DNA from: Coleofasciculus sp. FACHB-T130
GTDB lineage: Bacteria > Cyanobacteriota > Cyanobacteriia > Cyanobacteriales > FACHB-T130
Assembly: GCF_014695375.1 (NCBI RefSeq)
Contig: NZ_JACJOG010000055.1
Span: 35,814 to 99,813 of the forward strand
DNA: 64,000 bases
Direction: 5' to 3'
Position numbers and translations under genes: made by a program. Below the pieces are notes generated by a model. It searched no databases. It saw only the letters and a program-made list of their open reading frames with translations, and was not told where the DNA came from. This document shows positions 25,709 through 34,988 of this stretch, in pieces (positions within the stretch are counted from its first letter, which is position 1; each line of letters starts with the position of its first letter).

Positions 25709-26453
25709 GACGTTCCTCCTGTTTTTCTGCCGTCAACAGTGCTGGTGCTACAGGCATACCCGTCGCTGCCGCCAGCTCTTGCGGCGGAGTTTGGCGAGTT
25801 GCCAACTGTAAATACTTGCCATCGTGGATGGTTTCTACAGCTTGCATCTTGTGAGTGGTGCTGTAATAGCGATGGATTTGCTGAAACTGATCCCGCTCTT
25901 GGATAGAATCGTTCCCGATTTTCTTCCGCAGTTTAATGATCGCATCCATGATCGCTTCCGGACGTGGGGGACATCCAGGCAAATAGACATCGACAGGAAT
26001 CAGCTTATCCACACCCCGCACCGCAGTCGGGGAATCAGCGCTGAACATCCCGCCAGTAATCGTGCAGGCTCCCATTGCAATCACGTACTTGGGATCTGGC
26101 ATCTGCTCATAAAGGCGCACCAGAGCCGGTGCCATCTTCATGTTAATCGTGCCAGCAGTAATAATTAAATCTGCTTGCCGAGGGCTAGAACGGGGAACTA
26201 GACCAAATCTGTCAAAGTCAAATCGGGAGCCAATCATCGCCGCCACTTCAATGAAGCAGCAGGCGGTTCCAAACAACAGAGGCCACAGGCTGGAAAGCCG
26301 CGACCAGTTGTAAAGGTCGTCAACCGTTGTCAGGATGACATTTTCAGAAAGTTCTTGAGTAACAGAAGGTCGCTCAATCGGGTTAAGGATCTTCTCTTTC
26401 TGCTGCGCCTCAAAGGCAGCAATATCACTGTTACCGTTAGATTTCATGACCAT
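25701..26453 (-). CDS. ndhK: NAD(P)H-quinone oxidoreductase subunit K
   Basis: 250 aa NdhK (NuoB type), the subunit that ligates the 4Fe-4S cluster N2. The ligands are visible in [15 protein letters not shown] (adjacent Cys pair), [13 protein letters not shown] and [14 protein letters not shown]. Start chosen at ATG 26453, which has AAAGGAG 8 nt upstream; an ATG at 26447 forms an ATGA overlap with the ndhC stop, and a further in-frame start at 26474 lies within ndhC. C-terminal tail ([14 protein letters not shown] onwards) is variable in the family. Confidence 0.95.
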   Translation of the reverse strand: MVMKSNGNSDIAAFEAQQKEKILNPIERPSVTQELSENVILTTVDDLYNWSRLSSLWPLLFGTACCFIEVAAMIGSRFDFDRFGLVPRSSPRQADLIITAGTINMKMAPALVRLYEQMPDPKYVIAMGACTITGGMFSADSPTAVRGVDKLIPVDVYLPGCPPRPEAIMDAIIKLRKKIGNDSIQERDQFQQIHRYYSTTHKMQAVETIHDGKYLQLATRQTPPQELAAATGMPVAPALLTAEKQEERRG

Positions 26454-26806
26454 TCCAAGGCTCCTTTGCGCCACGCATAAACAAGAGCAACTACAAGAAT
26501 TGCAATAAAGACCAAAGCTTCAATAAACGCCAGTACACCTAGACGATTGAAGGCAACGGCCCACGGATACAGGAAAACAGTTTCAACATCAAAAATGACG
26601 AAAACCAGCGCAAACATGTAATAGCGGATGTTGAACTGAATCCAGGCTCCCCCAATCGGTTCCATGCCAGATTCGTAAGTGGTGCGCCGCTCTGGACTAC
26701 TACCACTGGGCCGCAGGAGCTTGGAGGCAGTCAGCGCCAAAATCGGCACCAGACTGGAAGCTAGCAAGAAGCCTAAAAAATACTCATACCCACTGAGGAC
26801 AAACAC
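26444..26806 (-). CDS. ndhC: NAD(P)H-quinone oxidoreductase subunit C
   Basis: 120 aa NdhC (NuoA type) with three transmembrane helices (about residues 7-27, 63-85, 90-112) and the conserved loop [20 protein letters not shown], then [12 protein letters not shown]. First gene of the cluster; it overlaps ndhK. NDH-1 complexes serve respiration, cyclic electron flow and CO2 uptake. Confidence 0.95.
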   Translation of the reverse strand: MFVLSGYEYFLGFLLASSLVPILALTASKLLRPSGSSPERRTTYESGMEPIGGAWIQFNIRYYMFALVFVIFDVETVFLYPWAVAFNRLGVLAFIEALVFIAILVVALVYAWRKGALEWS

Positions 26807-27125
26807 GATCTTGTACTACCACTCAGATGAAAGGACGGCTGTTATTACTTCTTCACATTTATACATTATAAAGCGCCTGCCTCTGCCAAAGTTGCTAGTG
26901 GCGGGGCAGTGAACGTCGATCATCGATACTGTTTTCTGATTGACCCGTTCAGCTTTTCTAGTCAAGGCTCCTACTGAAGCGGACAACGTTACTGCTAGCG
27001 AGGGATGACAGCGAAGTCCTCTCCTCAAGGCAGAGGCAAGCTAAACAATATTAAGAAAATCCCCTACTTATGGCATAATTTTTAACATACATTTTAAGAT
27101 TGGCTTCTCAATTTCATCTTGAGCC
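26807..27125. other. Divergent intergenic region between ndhC and rubA
   Basis: About 319 bp that must carry promoters for ndhCKJ (minus) and the rubA-ycf48 genes (plus). I see no repeat, RNA gene or clear operator. Confidence 0.4.
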
Positions 27126-27461
27126 ATGAGCAATCAAGCCGTCGATGCCCAACCACTAGATCGCTATGAATGTCGCGCCTGTGGCTACATTTATGAGCCG
27201 ACTAAAGGTGATAGTAAGAGTAACGTTCCCTCAGGGACATCCTTTGAAGAATTGCCAATAGATTGGCGCTGTCCAATTTGTGGGGTGCGAAAAACACAGT
27301 TTCAAAACATTGGCGTTGTAGGCTCCCCCTCTGGATTCAAGGAAAATCTGAGCTATGGTCTAGGCGTTAACCGTTTAACCCCAGGACAGAAGAATCTTCT
27401 CATTTTTGGGGCATTAGCCTTGGGCTTCTTGTTCTTTATCAGTCTCTATGGTTTGCAATAA
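27126..27461 (+). CDS. rubA: Membrane-anchored rubredoxin
   Basis: 111 aa. Rubredoxin domain with both CxxC knuckles, YECRACGYIYEP (about residues 16-27) and DWRCPICGVRK (about 52-62), then a linker and one C-terminal transmembrane helix (LLIFGALALGFLFFISL). RubA is required for photosystem I/II biogenesis in cyanobacteria and algae and is regularly found next to ycf48 and psbEFLJ, exactly as here. Confidence 0.93.
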   Translation: MSNQAVDAQPLDRYECRACGYIYEPTKGDSKSNVPSGTSFEELPIDWRCPICGVRKTQFQNIGVVGSPSGFKENLSYGLGVNRLTPGQKNLLIFGALALGFLFFISLYGLQ

Positions 27462-27487
27462 AACCAGCCTCAGCTTGCAAAAGCTGA

Positions 27488-27510
27488 AGCGAATCCCCGC
27501 CGCATTCGCT
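27488..27510. other. Hairpin between rubA and ycf48
   Basis: AGCGAAT and ATTCGCT flank CCCCGCCGC. Just upstream CAGCTTGCAAAAGCTG forms another short stem. No T run, so they are more likely RNA-processing or stability elements than full terminators within this conserved gene run. Confidence 0.4.
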
Positions 27511-27560
27511 GGATTAACACTCGTATAGTAGAAGATTTGCACGCACCAGTTCTGGATAGT

Positions 27561-28565
27561 ATGAATTTATTTGTGAGAAAGCTGAAACAAATTGCAATAT
27601 TGTTGGCAGTTGTCCTCTTTTGCGCCAGTTGCAGTCAAGTTCCTTCGGTGAGCAACAGCCCCTGGCACGCCATTTCTCTACCAACACAGGCAAACTTACA
27701 GGATCTCGCTTTTACGGGCGACCCCAATCATGGCTGGGTTGTGGGGAGTGACTCCACACTGTTGGAGACAACGGATGGCGGCAAGACTTGGGAGTCTAGA
27801 AACCTGGAACTGGGAGATCGGCAATACCGCTTTACTGGCGTGAGTTTTGCCGATCAAGAAGGCTGGATTACAGGCGAACCCTCTATCTTGCTCCACACCA
27901 CAGATGGGGGAAAATCTTGGACTCGCATCGCGCTGAGTAACAAGTTACCGGGGGCACCCAATAAAATTGTGGCACTCGGTCCGAACTCCGCTGAGATGAG
28001 CACCAACGTTGGGGCAATTTATCGCACTCAAGACGCAGGACAGACTTGGAGAGCGATGGTGCAAGAAGCGGTGGGCGTTGTCCGCAATATGTCTCGCTCT
28101 CCCGATGGCAAATATGTTGCCGTGTCTGCCAAAGGTAACTTCTACTCCACTTGGGAGCCTGGTCTAGATGCCTGGGTTCCCCATAATCGGAATAGCTCCC
28201 GAAGAGTGGAGAATATGGGGTTTGCACAAGATGGTCGGCTGTGGATGCTGGCGCGGGGCGGTCAGCTACAATTTAGCAATCCGGAAAAGACAGACGAGTG
28301 GGAAGAAGCACAATACCCTGAGGTATCCACCAGTTGGGGTTTACTCGATTTGGCATACCGGACACCTGAGGAAGTTTGGGTAACAGGCGGCAGTGGAAAT
28401 TTGCTGCGGAGTCTGGATGGCGGCAAAACTTGGGAAAAAGCTCGCGAGATAGAGGATATCCCTTCCAATCTTTACAGGATTATGTTTCTAACACCCCAGC
28501 AAGGATTTATCATAGGTCAGCGAGGTGTTTTGTTGAAATACGAAGGTTCGTCGCAAGCGGCTTGA
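27561..28565 (+). CDS. ycf48: Photosystem II assembly factor Ycf48 (Hcf136)
   Basis: 334 aa from ATG 27561 (27537 is an in-frame alternative). Lipoprotein-type signal peptide ending FCASCSQ, so the mature protein is probably lipid-anchored on the lumenal side. The body is a seven-bladed propeller with the characteristic repeats LLETTDGGKTWESR, LLHTTDGGKSWTR, IYRTQDAGQTWRA and LLRSLDGGKTWEK. Ycf48 binds newly made D1 and supports early PSII assembly. Located directly before psbE. Confidence 0.95.
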   Translation: MNLFVRKLKQIAILLAVVLFCASCSQVPSVSNSPWHAISLPTQANLQDLAFTGDPNHGWVVGSDSTLLETTDGGKTWESRNLELGDRQYRFTGVSFADQEGWITGEPSILLHTTDGGKSWTRIALSNKLPGAPNKIVALGPNSAEMSTNVGAIYRTQDAGQTWRAMVQEAVGVVRNMSRSPDGKYVAVSAKGNFYSTWEPGLDAWVPHNRNSSRRVENMGFAQDGRLWMLARGGQLQFSNPEKTDEWEEAQYPEVSTSWGLLDLAYRTPEEVWVTGGSGNLLRSLDGGKTWEKAREIEDIPSNLYRIMFLTPQQGFIIGQRGVLLKYEGSSQAA

Positions 28566-28675
28566 AGAGGAAAGCAAGATTGTTGTCATACAACTAATGC
28601 TTTGCTTGTGACTCTCTACCGAGTTTCGTATCATAATTAAGTTAGCTTTTAATTGTTGTCAGAGGAGGAATCTGA

Positions 28676-28921
28676 ATGGCTGGTACAACTGGAGAGCGTC
28701 CATTTTCGGACATTATTACAAGCGTTCGTTACTGGGTAATTCACAGCATCACCATCCCTGCATTATTTATTGCAGGCTGGCTATTTGTTAGCACAGGTCT
28801 TGCATACGATGCCTTTGGGACACCCCGCCCCAACGAGTATTACACCCAAACTCGGCAGGAAGTGCCGATTGTTCAAGATCGCTTTGAATCCAAGCAACAA
28901 ATCGAGGATTTTATAAAATAA
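28676..28921 (+). CDS. psbE: Cytochrome b559 alpha subunit
   Basis: 81 aa PsbE. One transmembrane helix with the haem-ligand histidine in [18 protein letters not shown], then [19 protein letters not shown] in the lumen. AGAGGAGG 5' of the start (28660-28670) is a strong ribosome site. With PsbF it binds haem b559 in the PSII core. First gene of psbEFLJ. Confidence 0.97.
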   Translation: MAGTTGERPFSDIITSVRYWVIHSITIPALFIAGWLFVSTGLAYDAFGTPRPNEYYTQTRQEVPIVQDRFESKQQIEDFIK

Positions 28922-29290
28922 GCGGGCAGTCTCTAGACATCGCTGGGTGTGAAAATAAAAGCACCTATTTGTGTTAGGATTGCCGGGGTAATTTTGGCTG
29001 GATTTGATGCAAAAAAGGGATTAAAAGTACCGCATCAATTCGGCTCTAAAGAGCGAACGGGAATCCAGTTTGATACATCGGTAGTGAAGTACCGTAGGTA
29101 TACGGAAGTGTTTGGAAAAAGAATCACCTCTAGCTGGTTGGAGGAGACTTCAAAGGGTCAGTAGGCTCAATATAGGTTTACGAAGCCCTTTTTGCAGGAA
29201 AAGCCTTCCCGTTACGGTACGAAAAGCCCCATTTCTATCAAAAGAATTGGGGGTGTCAACAAGTAAGTCGTTTAAAAGAGGTGGCAAAAC
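28922..29290 (+). other. Unusually long psbE-psbF spacer
   Basis: In cyanobacteria psbE and psbF are normally about 10-30 bp apart; here 369 bp lie between them. The spacer has no HIP1 octamer and short open frames in it (e.g. 28949-29164) have no recognised similarity. It contains GTACCGTAGGTATACGG near 29090-29105 and TTACGGTACGAAAAGCCCC near 29213, G-rich stretches, and ends with AAAAGAGGTGGCAAAAC before psbF. It could be a decayed insertion (mobile element or intron remnant); I could not match it to a group II intron domain V. Confidence 0.6.
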
Positions 29291-29425
29291 ATGACTACTA
29301 ATACGCCCAATCAGCCAGTTTCATATCCCATTTTTACCGTTAGATGGCTAGCGGTTCATACGCTGGCTGTCCCAACAATCTTTTTCTTGGGCGCGATCGC
29401 TTCTATGCAATTTATTCAACGATAG
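29291..29425 (+). CDS. psbF: Cytochrome b559 beta subunit
   Basis: 44 aa PsbF read directly from the sequence: [20 protein letters not shown], then [18 protein letters not shown] with the haem-binding His, ending FIQR. GAGGTGG 9 bp upstream of the ATG is the ribosome site. Ends 13 bp before psbL. Confidence 0.97.
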   Translation: MTTNTPNQPVSYPIFTVRWLAVHTLAVPTIFFLGAIASMQFIQR

Positions 29426-29438
29426 GAGAAACCTAATC

Positions 29439-29561
29439 ATGCCAGAACGGAGTCCAAATCCCAATAATCAACCAGTTGAGTTAAACCGTACTTCTCTTTA
29501 CTTGGGCTTGCTACTGGTTTTTGTCCTTGGTATCCTGTTTTCCAGTTATTTCTTTAACTAA
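29439..29561 (+). CDS. psbL: Photosystem II protein L
   Basis: 40 aa PsbL, single transmembrane helix: [20 protein letters not shown], then [20 protein letters not shown]. Ribosome site ATAGGAGAAA overlaps the psbF stop region. PsbL sits at the PSII dimer interface near the acceptor side. Confidence 0.97.
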   Translation: MPERSPNPNNQPVELNRTSLYLGLLLVFVLGILFSSYFFN

Positions 29562-29608
29562 CTGGGCTTGACTGCATCATTTTTAAGTTTAATTAGGAGG
29601 GAAAAGCT

Positions 29609-29728
29609 GTGTCTGGAAGTGGAAGAATCCCGTTGTGGATTGTAGCTACCGTCGCTGGTCTGGGCGCGATCGCTGTGCTAGGTGTTTTCTTCTATGGTGC
29701 CTACGCTGGTCTAGGCTCCTCTTTGTAG
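29609..29728 (+). CDS. psbJ: Photosystem II protein J
   Basis: 39 aa PsbJ starting at GTG 29609 with TTAGGAGGGAAAAGCT before it. Sequence [20 protein letters not shown] then a helix ending [13 protein letters not shown] is typical. Last gene of psbEFLJ, followed by a strong terminator. Confidence 0.96.
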   Translation: MSGSGRIPLWIVATVAGLGAIAVLGVFFYGAYAGLGSSL

Positions 29729-29780
29729 AGAAAAGCTGGGTAATCAACTAGATTTGAGAGAACTCTCATCAAATCATCAA

Positions 29781-29817
29781 AAAAAACCGCCTCTCTGACT
29801 AGAACAGGCGGTTTTTT
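29781..29817. terminator. Bidirectional terminator shared by psbEFLJ and psaI
   Basis: AAAAAACCGCCT and AGGCGGTTTTTT flank a 13-nt loop. T runs on both strands allow termination of psbJ (plus) and of psaI (minus). Confidence 0.9.
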
Positions 29818-29845
29818 CCATTGCCCAACTAATGCCCAGCTAAAG

Positions 29846-29962
29846 TTAAATTCCCGTTGGATCTTCGTGTTCAATGTAAAGAAACAAGAAGGCCATTGCG
29901 ACAGCCGGGAAGATCAAGCCAGTTAGAGGCACTAGGATTGAGGGTAAGAATGAAGCTCCCAT
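29846..29962 (-). CDS. psaI: Photosystem I subunit VIII
   Basis: 38 aa on the minus strand, found by translating the gap after psb[21 protein letters not shown] then [18 protein letters not shown]. The SFLPSxLVPL start and FLYIE end are the PsaI signature. Single transmembrane helix; PsaI helps attach PsaL and thus PSI trimers. It converges on psbJ and shares its terminator. In some cyanobacteria psaI adjoins psaL; no psaL is near here. Confidence 0.93.
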   Translation of the reverse strand: MGASFLPSILVPLTGLIFPAVAMAFLFLYIEHEDPTGI

Positions 29963-30057
29963 CTTTAAATTTCCTATTTTAATGAAACAGCTTTCGTAAT
30001 TGAATTTACAGTGAATTGGTAGCCAAAAACCGAATCATAAAAATTTTTAACAAGCGC

Positions 30058-33000
30058 CTAATCCGCAAACTCATCTAGCGACCAGTTGGGCAAATCTGGG
30101 GGAATAACTATACGGTCAACGGTTACTTTATGGCTCTCTCGTTGGGTATAAGTATCAACCGTGACAGCTTCAAAACGGATTTCCACGCTCCCAAATGGCA
30201 CAGTTAGTTGAGTCGTTGCCTCTAGGGATTCTAAACCAGTAGGGATAAAATCGACTAGCCACCGCGGGCCATCCAGCAGCGATCGCGTTTGGCGGTCATG
30301 CACCCACAGCTTGACATAGAGCCGGGGGGACTCAGATCGCAACGTCAGGCGGACAGCCAGCGGTTGTCCGGCAATCAGTTCGCCTTCGGGTAAAACTAGC
30401 TCAGGCTCTGGCACGGGTTCCTCGTCCAGCGACGATGGCTGCGGTTCTGGGGGAACCCCCCGCCCCGCATTGGCAAAACGCGATCGCCCTGGTTGTACCC
30501 CCCTAGAGGAAGCTTCTCGCGAGCCATACCCGCCTCGCCCACTGGTGCTGGGAGGGAGTTCAGAAGGATCATCGTCTACCACAATTTCTCGCTCTGTCCA
30601 GTTAACCGCAGACTCTGCCATCGATAAAACGTTCTTAGCCATCTCAACTGGGTTCTGCGGAGTTGCTGGCAGTTGACCAGAGGCGGCTCCCACCTCTTGG
30701 GAATTGTTCGTTGCATCGCTGGCAATACCGCCATCTTCACCCAATTCTTCCTCCAACTCTGGGAGGGGAGGTTGTTGGTCAAGCAATAGTGCTACAAGTT
30801 CCCAGTCTGTCGGCATTGGTGGCAAACGGTCATCCGTTTCCCCCTGCGGCTCGGCGGCAGTTGCTTCGGTGCCATCCGCAACGTCACCATCCGCAACGTC
30901 ACCATCCGCAACGTCAGTATCTTCGCTGCCCTCGGTCAGGTCTGCTGAAGGCTCTGCTTCCTCGGTAGATTCCTCCTCCGTCGCCAGTACCTCTTCCGGT
31001 TGCAGCCATGCTGAAGATTCCTCATCTGTTGCCAGGTCGTTCAACCGCGACAAAAAACGATCTTGCAGCTTCAGGGTCGCAAAAGCCGTATCTAAGGGCG
31101 ATGCTTGGGAGTCAGCAGAGGGATGCGCTTCTCTTTGTTCGGCGGAGTGTTCAGCGGAGTGTTGTGCCCCCTCGATATCAGAAGCATCTTCAACACCTAC
31201 GTCCTGCTGACTATGCAAATCTGTATCGGCATCAGCGCTGGCATCTGTTCCATCGGGTTCCTCTGGACGCTGCCAAGTCTGAGCTAAGTGATTCAATAAA
31301 TTATCAAATAACTGCTCTACATCAGGCGCAGCCCCCTCAGGAGGGGCGGCATCAACAGGTTGGGGAGGATTTAGTGCAGAAGATAAATCTTCCTCTTTCG
31401 CAGCGGATGTGTCGCCATTCTCGATGCGCTCGGTTGCAGGCATCGCATCAGAAATCACCGGAAGTTTAAGCGATCGATTAACTGGATTGGCAGGATCGGG
31501 TCGATAAAGTTGCGGGGGAAGGGATACCACCGGCGGAGGTTCAGAAGTCACTGATGTATTGCGATCGCCCAAAGCGAGAATGTCCTCAGGCTCATCGCTA
31601 TCGGTTGCCTCCCCGTTCCCTGTTGCCTCAGTATCGGAAGCAATTGCTGGAAGTTCCGGGGGTTTAAGCGCTGCAATGGCAGGATCGGATTTAGCAATCT
31701 GCTCCGGTAGGGGTTTATTAGGTAAAGGTTCTAAGTGCAGCGGCGGAGTATCTTTTGCCGTTTCCACCAGATCGAGGAAAGATGAATCGATCGGGGGTGT
31801 CTCTCCTAAAAGGGAATCTAACGGCGGGTTCAATAAATTTGCGTGCTGTTTATCGTGAGCGATCGCATCGAGCAAGTCTTCCAAATCGGCGGTCACGGTA
31901 AATGAGTGAGTCACTAAGACTGTCTGAGCCTCATCGATTAACGTGACTTCTCCTAAAATCAAACGGGTTTGGCAATTTTCGGGCAGCTCTAAATTACAGC
32001 TAAAAGAAAAACTCGGCACCTGTTCGGGTATCAGCTGCTGGACATCTACCAAGATTTGTGAGTTTTGCGGATCGCGCATTTCAATTCGCAGTACGTCTGG
32101 CGGCAAAAGATGCAAATCCCTAAAACTGTCTAGGATCTCTACTTGTCCGCTGAAGGCAATCAGCTCTCCTCGACGCACGACCAGCGTCTCCCGATCGAGG
32201 GTCAGTCGGATCGGTGCTTCATCAATTTCAGGTGGCTCAGTTTCTGCTGAGTAACTTCTTCCGGCGGCAGCAAAGGAAAGCTCCGACGAGTTACTGACAG
32301 GGGGAGACGTTAAGGAATCGCGGGAAAACTCACTCTGCGGGATAGCTCCACGAGCCGTAGATGTCGGCTCAAACGCTTGCCAGACGGGATCGACGACTTC
32401 CTGTAAGATTTCGTCCACCATTTGTAGCGAGTGTTCTACGAGGCGGCTGACGGGCACTGCCGCCTTTGGAGGGGTGCGGTTGAGTGCCGTCTCCCATCTT
32501 TGTGACTCCGATGCCCCGAAAGAGAGGAATAATTCATTGACTGCTTCATCATCGTCTTCTTCCCACCCAGCATTAGTCATCGCCTCTGTCACTGATTCGT
32601 CCTCTGGGGAAGGAGGCACTGGATTCGGAAGGTCAACGTCGGCGGTGAGCGTTTCAGTGGTTGTCGGGGCAGGGTTAACGGGGCGGTCAGCGGCAGAACC
32701 TGCGGATGATTCTTGGACGGTTTCGGTGGCGACACCTACCTGGGCACTCCAAACGGGTCGCATGTGTCCAACTAAATCGACATCTGCATCTGCCGGGGTG
32801 GTTGGAAAAACCTGGAATTGAATTGCCTGCTGCCAAGTGTTGCCGAGGAAATCTGACATGATATCGCCAGAGCAACGCAACTCCCAGCGCCCCGACTTGA
32901 GATAGGTGAAGGGAATGACCACCATCAAGCCTTCGGCGTTGGTGCGGCGCGATCGCTTCTGAAACCGCCGCTTGGGGGGAACTTCCTCAGTGCTGTCATA

Positions 33001-33147
33001 GGTGATGCGAATTTCCACCTCGGTGTTGGGACGGCTGGAGTGAGCAACCACCCGATACCGACCTTCTTGGATTTCCACACTTGGCGTCTCTAGGGAGAGC
33101 CAGGAAGAATCACCCTCTTGTTGTATTAGAAATTGCCAGTATTCCAT
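30058..33147 (-). CDS. Large acidic cyanobacterial protein, unknown function
   Basis: About 1029 aa from ATG 33147. N-terminal about 120 residues (EYWQFLIQQEGDSSWLSLET then RYRVVAHSS) and a C-terminal domain of about 110 residues (PLAVRLTLRSESPRLYVKLW...PNWSLDEFAD) look folded and beta-rich, with another beta region around 330-440. Between them lie long disordered, Asp/Glu/Pro/Ser-rich stretches, including VADGD repeats encoded by an exact 15-bp tandem unit at about 30880-30926. No signal peptide. I recognise the type as a conserved cyanobacterial hypothetical but know no function. Antisense open frames of up to 168 codons are a by-product of its composition. Confidence 0.75.
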   Translation of the reverse strand: MEYWQFLIQQEGDSSWLSLETPSVEIQEGRYRVVAHSSRPNTEVEIRITYDSTEEVPPKRRFQKRSRRTNAEGLMVVIPFTYLKSGRWELRCSGDIMSDFLGNTWQQAIQFQVFPTTPADADVDLVGHMRPVWSAQVGVATETVQESSAGSAADRPVNPAPTTTETLTADVDLPNPVPPSPEDESVTEAMTNAGWEEDDDEAVNELFLSFGASESQRWETALNRTPPKAAVPVSRLVEHSLQMVDEILQEVVDPVWQAFEPTSTARGAIPQSEFSRDSLTSPPVSNSSELSFAAAGRSYSAETEPPEIDEAPIRLTLDRETLVVRRGELIAFSGQVEILDSFRDLHLLPPDVLRIEMRDPQNSQILVDVQQLIPEQVPSFSFSCNLELPENCQTRLILGEVTLIDEAQTVLVTHSFTVTADLEDLLDAIAHDKQHANLLNPPLDSLLGETPPIDSSFLDLVETAKDTPPLHLEPLPNKPLPEQIAKSDPAIAALKPPELPAIASDTEATGNGEATDSDEPEDILALGDRNTSVTSEPPPVVSLPPQLYRPDPANPVNRSLKLPVISDAMPATERIENGDTSAAKEEDLSSALNPPQPVDAAPPEGAAPDVEQLFDNLLNHLAQTWQRPEEPDGTDASADADTDLHSQQDVGVEDASDIEGAQHSAEHSAEQREAHPSADSQASPLDTAFATLKLQDRFLSRLNDLATDEESSAWLQPEEVLATEEESTEEAEPSADLTEGSEDTDVADGDVADGDVADGTEATAAEPQGETDDRLPPMPTDWELVALLLDQQPPLPELEEELGEDGGIASDATNNSQEVGAASGQLPATPQNPVEMAKNVLSMAESAVNWTEREIVVDDDPSELPPSTSGRGGYGSREASSRGVQPGRSRFANAGRGVPPEPQPSSLDEEPVPEPELVLPEGELIAGQPLAVRLTLRSESPRLYVKLWVHDRQTRSLLDGPRWLVDFIPTGLESLEATTQLTVPFGSVEIRFEAVTVDTYTQRESHKVTVDRIVIPPDLPNWSLDEFAD

Positions 33148-33164
33148 AGGAGGCAAGCAGCAAG

Positions 33165-33269
33165 CATAAAGGATGAAGTATAAAGGATGAAGTTATTAGA
33201 GGCGCGGCTGAAAGACAGTGTGACGTATTATTACACGCCAAACTTCACACTTCATACTTCATATTCTTG
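33165..33269. repeat. Inverted TATAAAGGATGAAG repeat region upstream of the large acidic gene
   Basis: AGCATAAAGGATGAAGTATAAAGGATGAAG (two direct copies) on the left and ACTTCACACTTCATACTTCATATT on the right form imperfect inverted repeats between hisS and the next gene. Such imperfect repeats are widespread in this window and may end hisS-distal read-through; no gene is present. Confidence 0.4.
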
Positions 33270-34553
33270 TTACCTTTTTACTTTAATCTGCTGCCGCAGT
33301 TCCTCGATCGTTCCTAATAATTCACTTTGAGCGATCGCACTCTGCTCTTTCGATGCCATCCACTTCAGCTTGACGGTTTGGTTCTCTGCTTCTTCCTCTC
33401 CCAAAACCAAGCAAGCGACAGCACCGCTACGGTCAGCCCTAGCGAACTGCTTTTTAAAAGCACTTCCACTCAGGTCTAGATCCACGCTAAACCCAGCTTG
33501 ACGTAATTTTTGAGCTAATTGTAAAGCTTGGGATTCGGCTTTCTCGCCTCTGGAAACAATGTAAAAATCCAACGCCGGGACGGGTGCCTCTTGCAGCTGT
33601 TGCAGCAGGATGATCAAGCGTTCTAAGCCCATTGCCCAACCCACTGCTGGTGTCTTGGGTCCCCCTAGTTCTGCTACCAGCCCATCGTAGCGTCCCCCAC
33701 CACAGACAGTTGCTTGCGCTCCTAGGTCGTCTGAGATAATTTCAAAGGCAATGTGGGTGTAGTAATCCAGACCGCGCACCAGACGCGGATTGAGTTGGTA
33801 GGCAATCCCCAAATCAGCCAGACGTGCTTGGATTTGCTCAAAATAGCGACAAGAATCTGAACTCAGATAATCCAAGATACTGGGAGCATCTTGAACAATT
33901 TCTTGCGTCCGCCGATCCTTGCTATCGAGTATCCGTAATGGATTGCGACTCAGCCGTACCTGCGAATCCGAGTCCAACTCTTCTTTGTAAGGAGTCAGGT
34001 AATCTACCAGTGCTTGCCGGTAACGCTGTCGATCTTCAGGATTTCCTACTGAGTTAATATCCATGCGGAGATTTTTTAGACCGAGGGTTTGCAGAATATC
34101 GGTCGCGATCGCAATTACTTCTGCATCTGCCCTCGGATCGGCAGTCCCCAACACCTCTACCCCCAGCTGGTGAAATTGCCGCTGTCGTCCCTTCTGGGGA
34201 GCTTCGTAACGAAACATTGGTCCCAAATACCAGAGGCGCTGAATCCCACTTTTGACATCAAGAGCGTGTTCAATATAAGAGCGCACAACCCCAGCCGTTC
34301 CCTCCGGTCTTAAGGTCATGGAATAGGGATTTTCCCCCCGACTCTTGAAGGTATACATTTCCTTCCCTACCACATCTGTGGTTTCGCCAATCCCGCGCTC
34401 AAAAAGCGTCGTCAGCTCAAAAATCGGGGTGCGAATTTCTTGATAAGCCGCTCTGCTTAGAATATCCCGTGCGACCGATTCTACCCATTGCCAGTACCCG
34501 ACTTCTTCGGGCAGAATATCCCGCGTTCCCCGTATCGCTTGAATGCTTCCCAT
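33270..34553 (-). CDS. hisS: Histidyl-tRNA synthetase
   Basis: 427 aa class II synthetase. Motifs: [14 protein letters not shown] at the start; motif 2 around [20 protein letters not shown]; the HisRS signatures [12 protein letters not shown] and [12 protein letters not shown]; motif 3 [12 protein letters not shown]; then the C-terminal anticodon-binding domain (about 325-420). Charges tRNA-His in the cytoplasm. ATG 34553. Length is standard. Confidence 0.97.
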   Translation of the reverse strand: MGSIQAIRGTRDILPEEVGYWQWVESVARDILSRAAYQEIRTPIFELTTLFERGIGETTDVVGKEMYTFKSRGENPYSMTLRPEGTAGVVRSYIEHALDVKSGIQRLWYLGPMFRYEAPQKGRQRQFHQLGVEVLGTADPRADAEVIAIATDILQTLGLKNLRMDINSVGNPEDRQRYRQALVDYLTPYKEELDSDSQVRLSRNPLRILDSKDRRTQEIVQDAPSILDYLSSDSCRYFEQIQARLADLGIAYQLNPRLVRGLDYYTHIAFEIISDDLGAQATVCGGGRYDGLVAELGGPKTPAVGWAMGLERLIILLQQLQEAPVPALDFYIVSRGEKAESQALQLAQKLRQAGFSVDLDLSGSAFKKQFARADRSGAVACLVLGEEEAENQTVKLKWMASKEQSAIAQSELLGTIEELRQQIKVKR

Positions 34554-34706
34554 TGTTTAGATTTTAGATTTTAGTGAGTGTCATGAGTTTTTCACCCCCA
34601 GGATTTTCACTTTACCCCCTTCGGGGATTGGGGGTTAGGTCATTGCAATGGCGAAAACTTCATGACACTGAAGATTTTAGATTCAATCCCATCTAAAATC
34701 CAAAAT

Positions 34707-34988
34707 TTATTGGTTTTCCTCCCAAGGACAATAGCGCTGACTATAGTAGTCCAAAATCTGCCTGACCCATTGGCGACTCAAGGAATCGGCATCTTCTGCA
34801 TACTGGATCCACAAGCCGCCAACTTGGCTTTGATAATAGTCGAACGATTGCCCCGAAGGCTGGGGAACCAAACCTGTGTCTACCCCTCCCACCTGACGCA
34901 AATGAGCAGCAATTTCCCGATATACCGCTAAGGGTAATCCAGGGAAGCGAATTTCATACCGCAGGCGTTCTCCTCCAGCAGTCTGCAC
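34707..34988 (-). CDS. Small cyanobacterial hypothetical protein
   Basis: 93 aa from GTG 34988. Sequence opens MQTAGGERLRYEIRFPGLPL and ends QILDYYSQRYCPWEENQ; it looks like a compact alpha/beta protein but I do not recognise the family. Its first 48 codons and upstream region are duplicated exactly upstream (see the 248-bp repeat), so this is the intact member of the duplicated pair. It lies downstream of the lipoprotein gene, same strand. Confidence 0.65.
   Translation of the reverse strand: MQTAGGERLRYEIRFPGLPLAVYREIAAHLRQVGGVDTGLVPQPSGQSFDYYQSQVGGLWIQYAEDADSLSRQWVRQILDYYSQRYCPWEENQ

Noticed and set aside
28930..29290. Group II intron in psbE-psbF
   Set aside because: No clear GUGYG 5' end, domain V hairpin or reverse transcriptase; only a decayed element remains possible.
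28949..29294. Two short plus-strand open frames in the psbE-psbF spacer
   Set aside because: No protein-like composition or ribosome site, they overlap in different frames, and no family is recognisable.
30470..32821. Series of Ser-rich and mixed open frames antisense to the large acidic protein
   Set aside because: They mirror the Asp/Glu/Pro-rich codons of the minus-strand gene and have no starts or motifs of their own.
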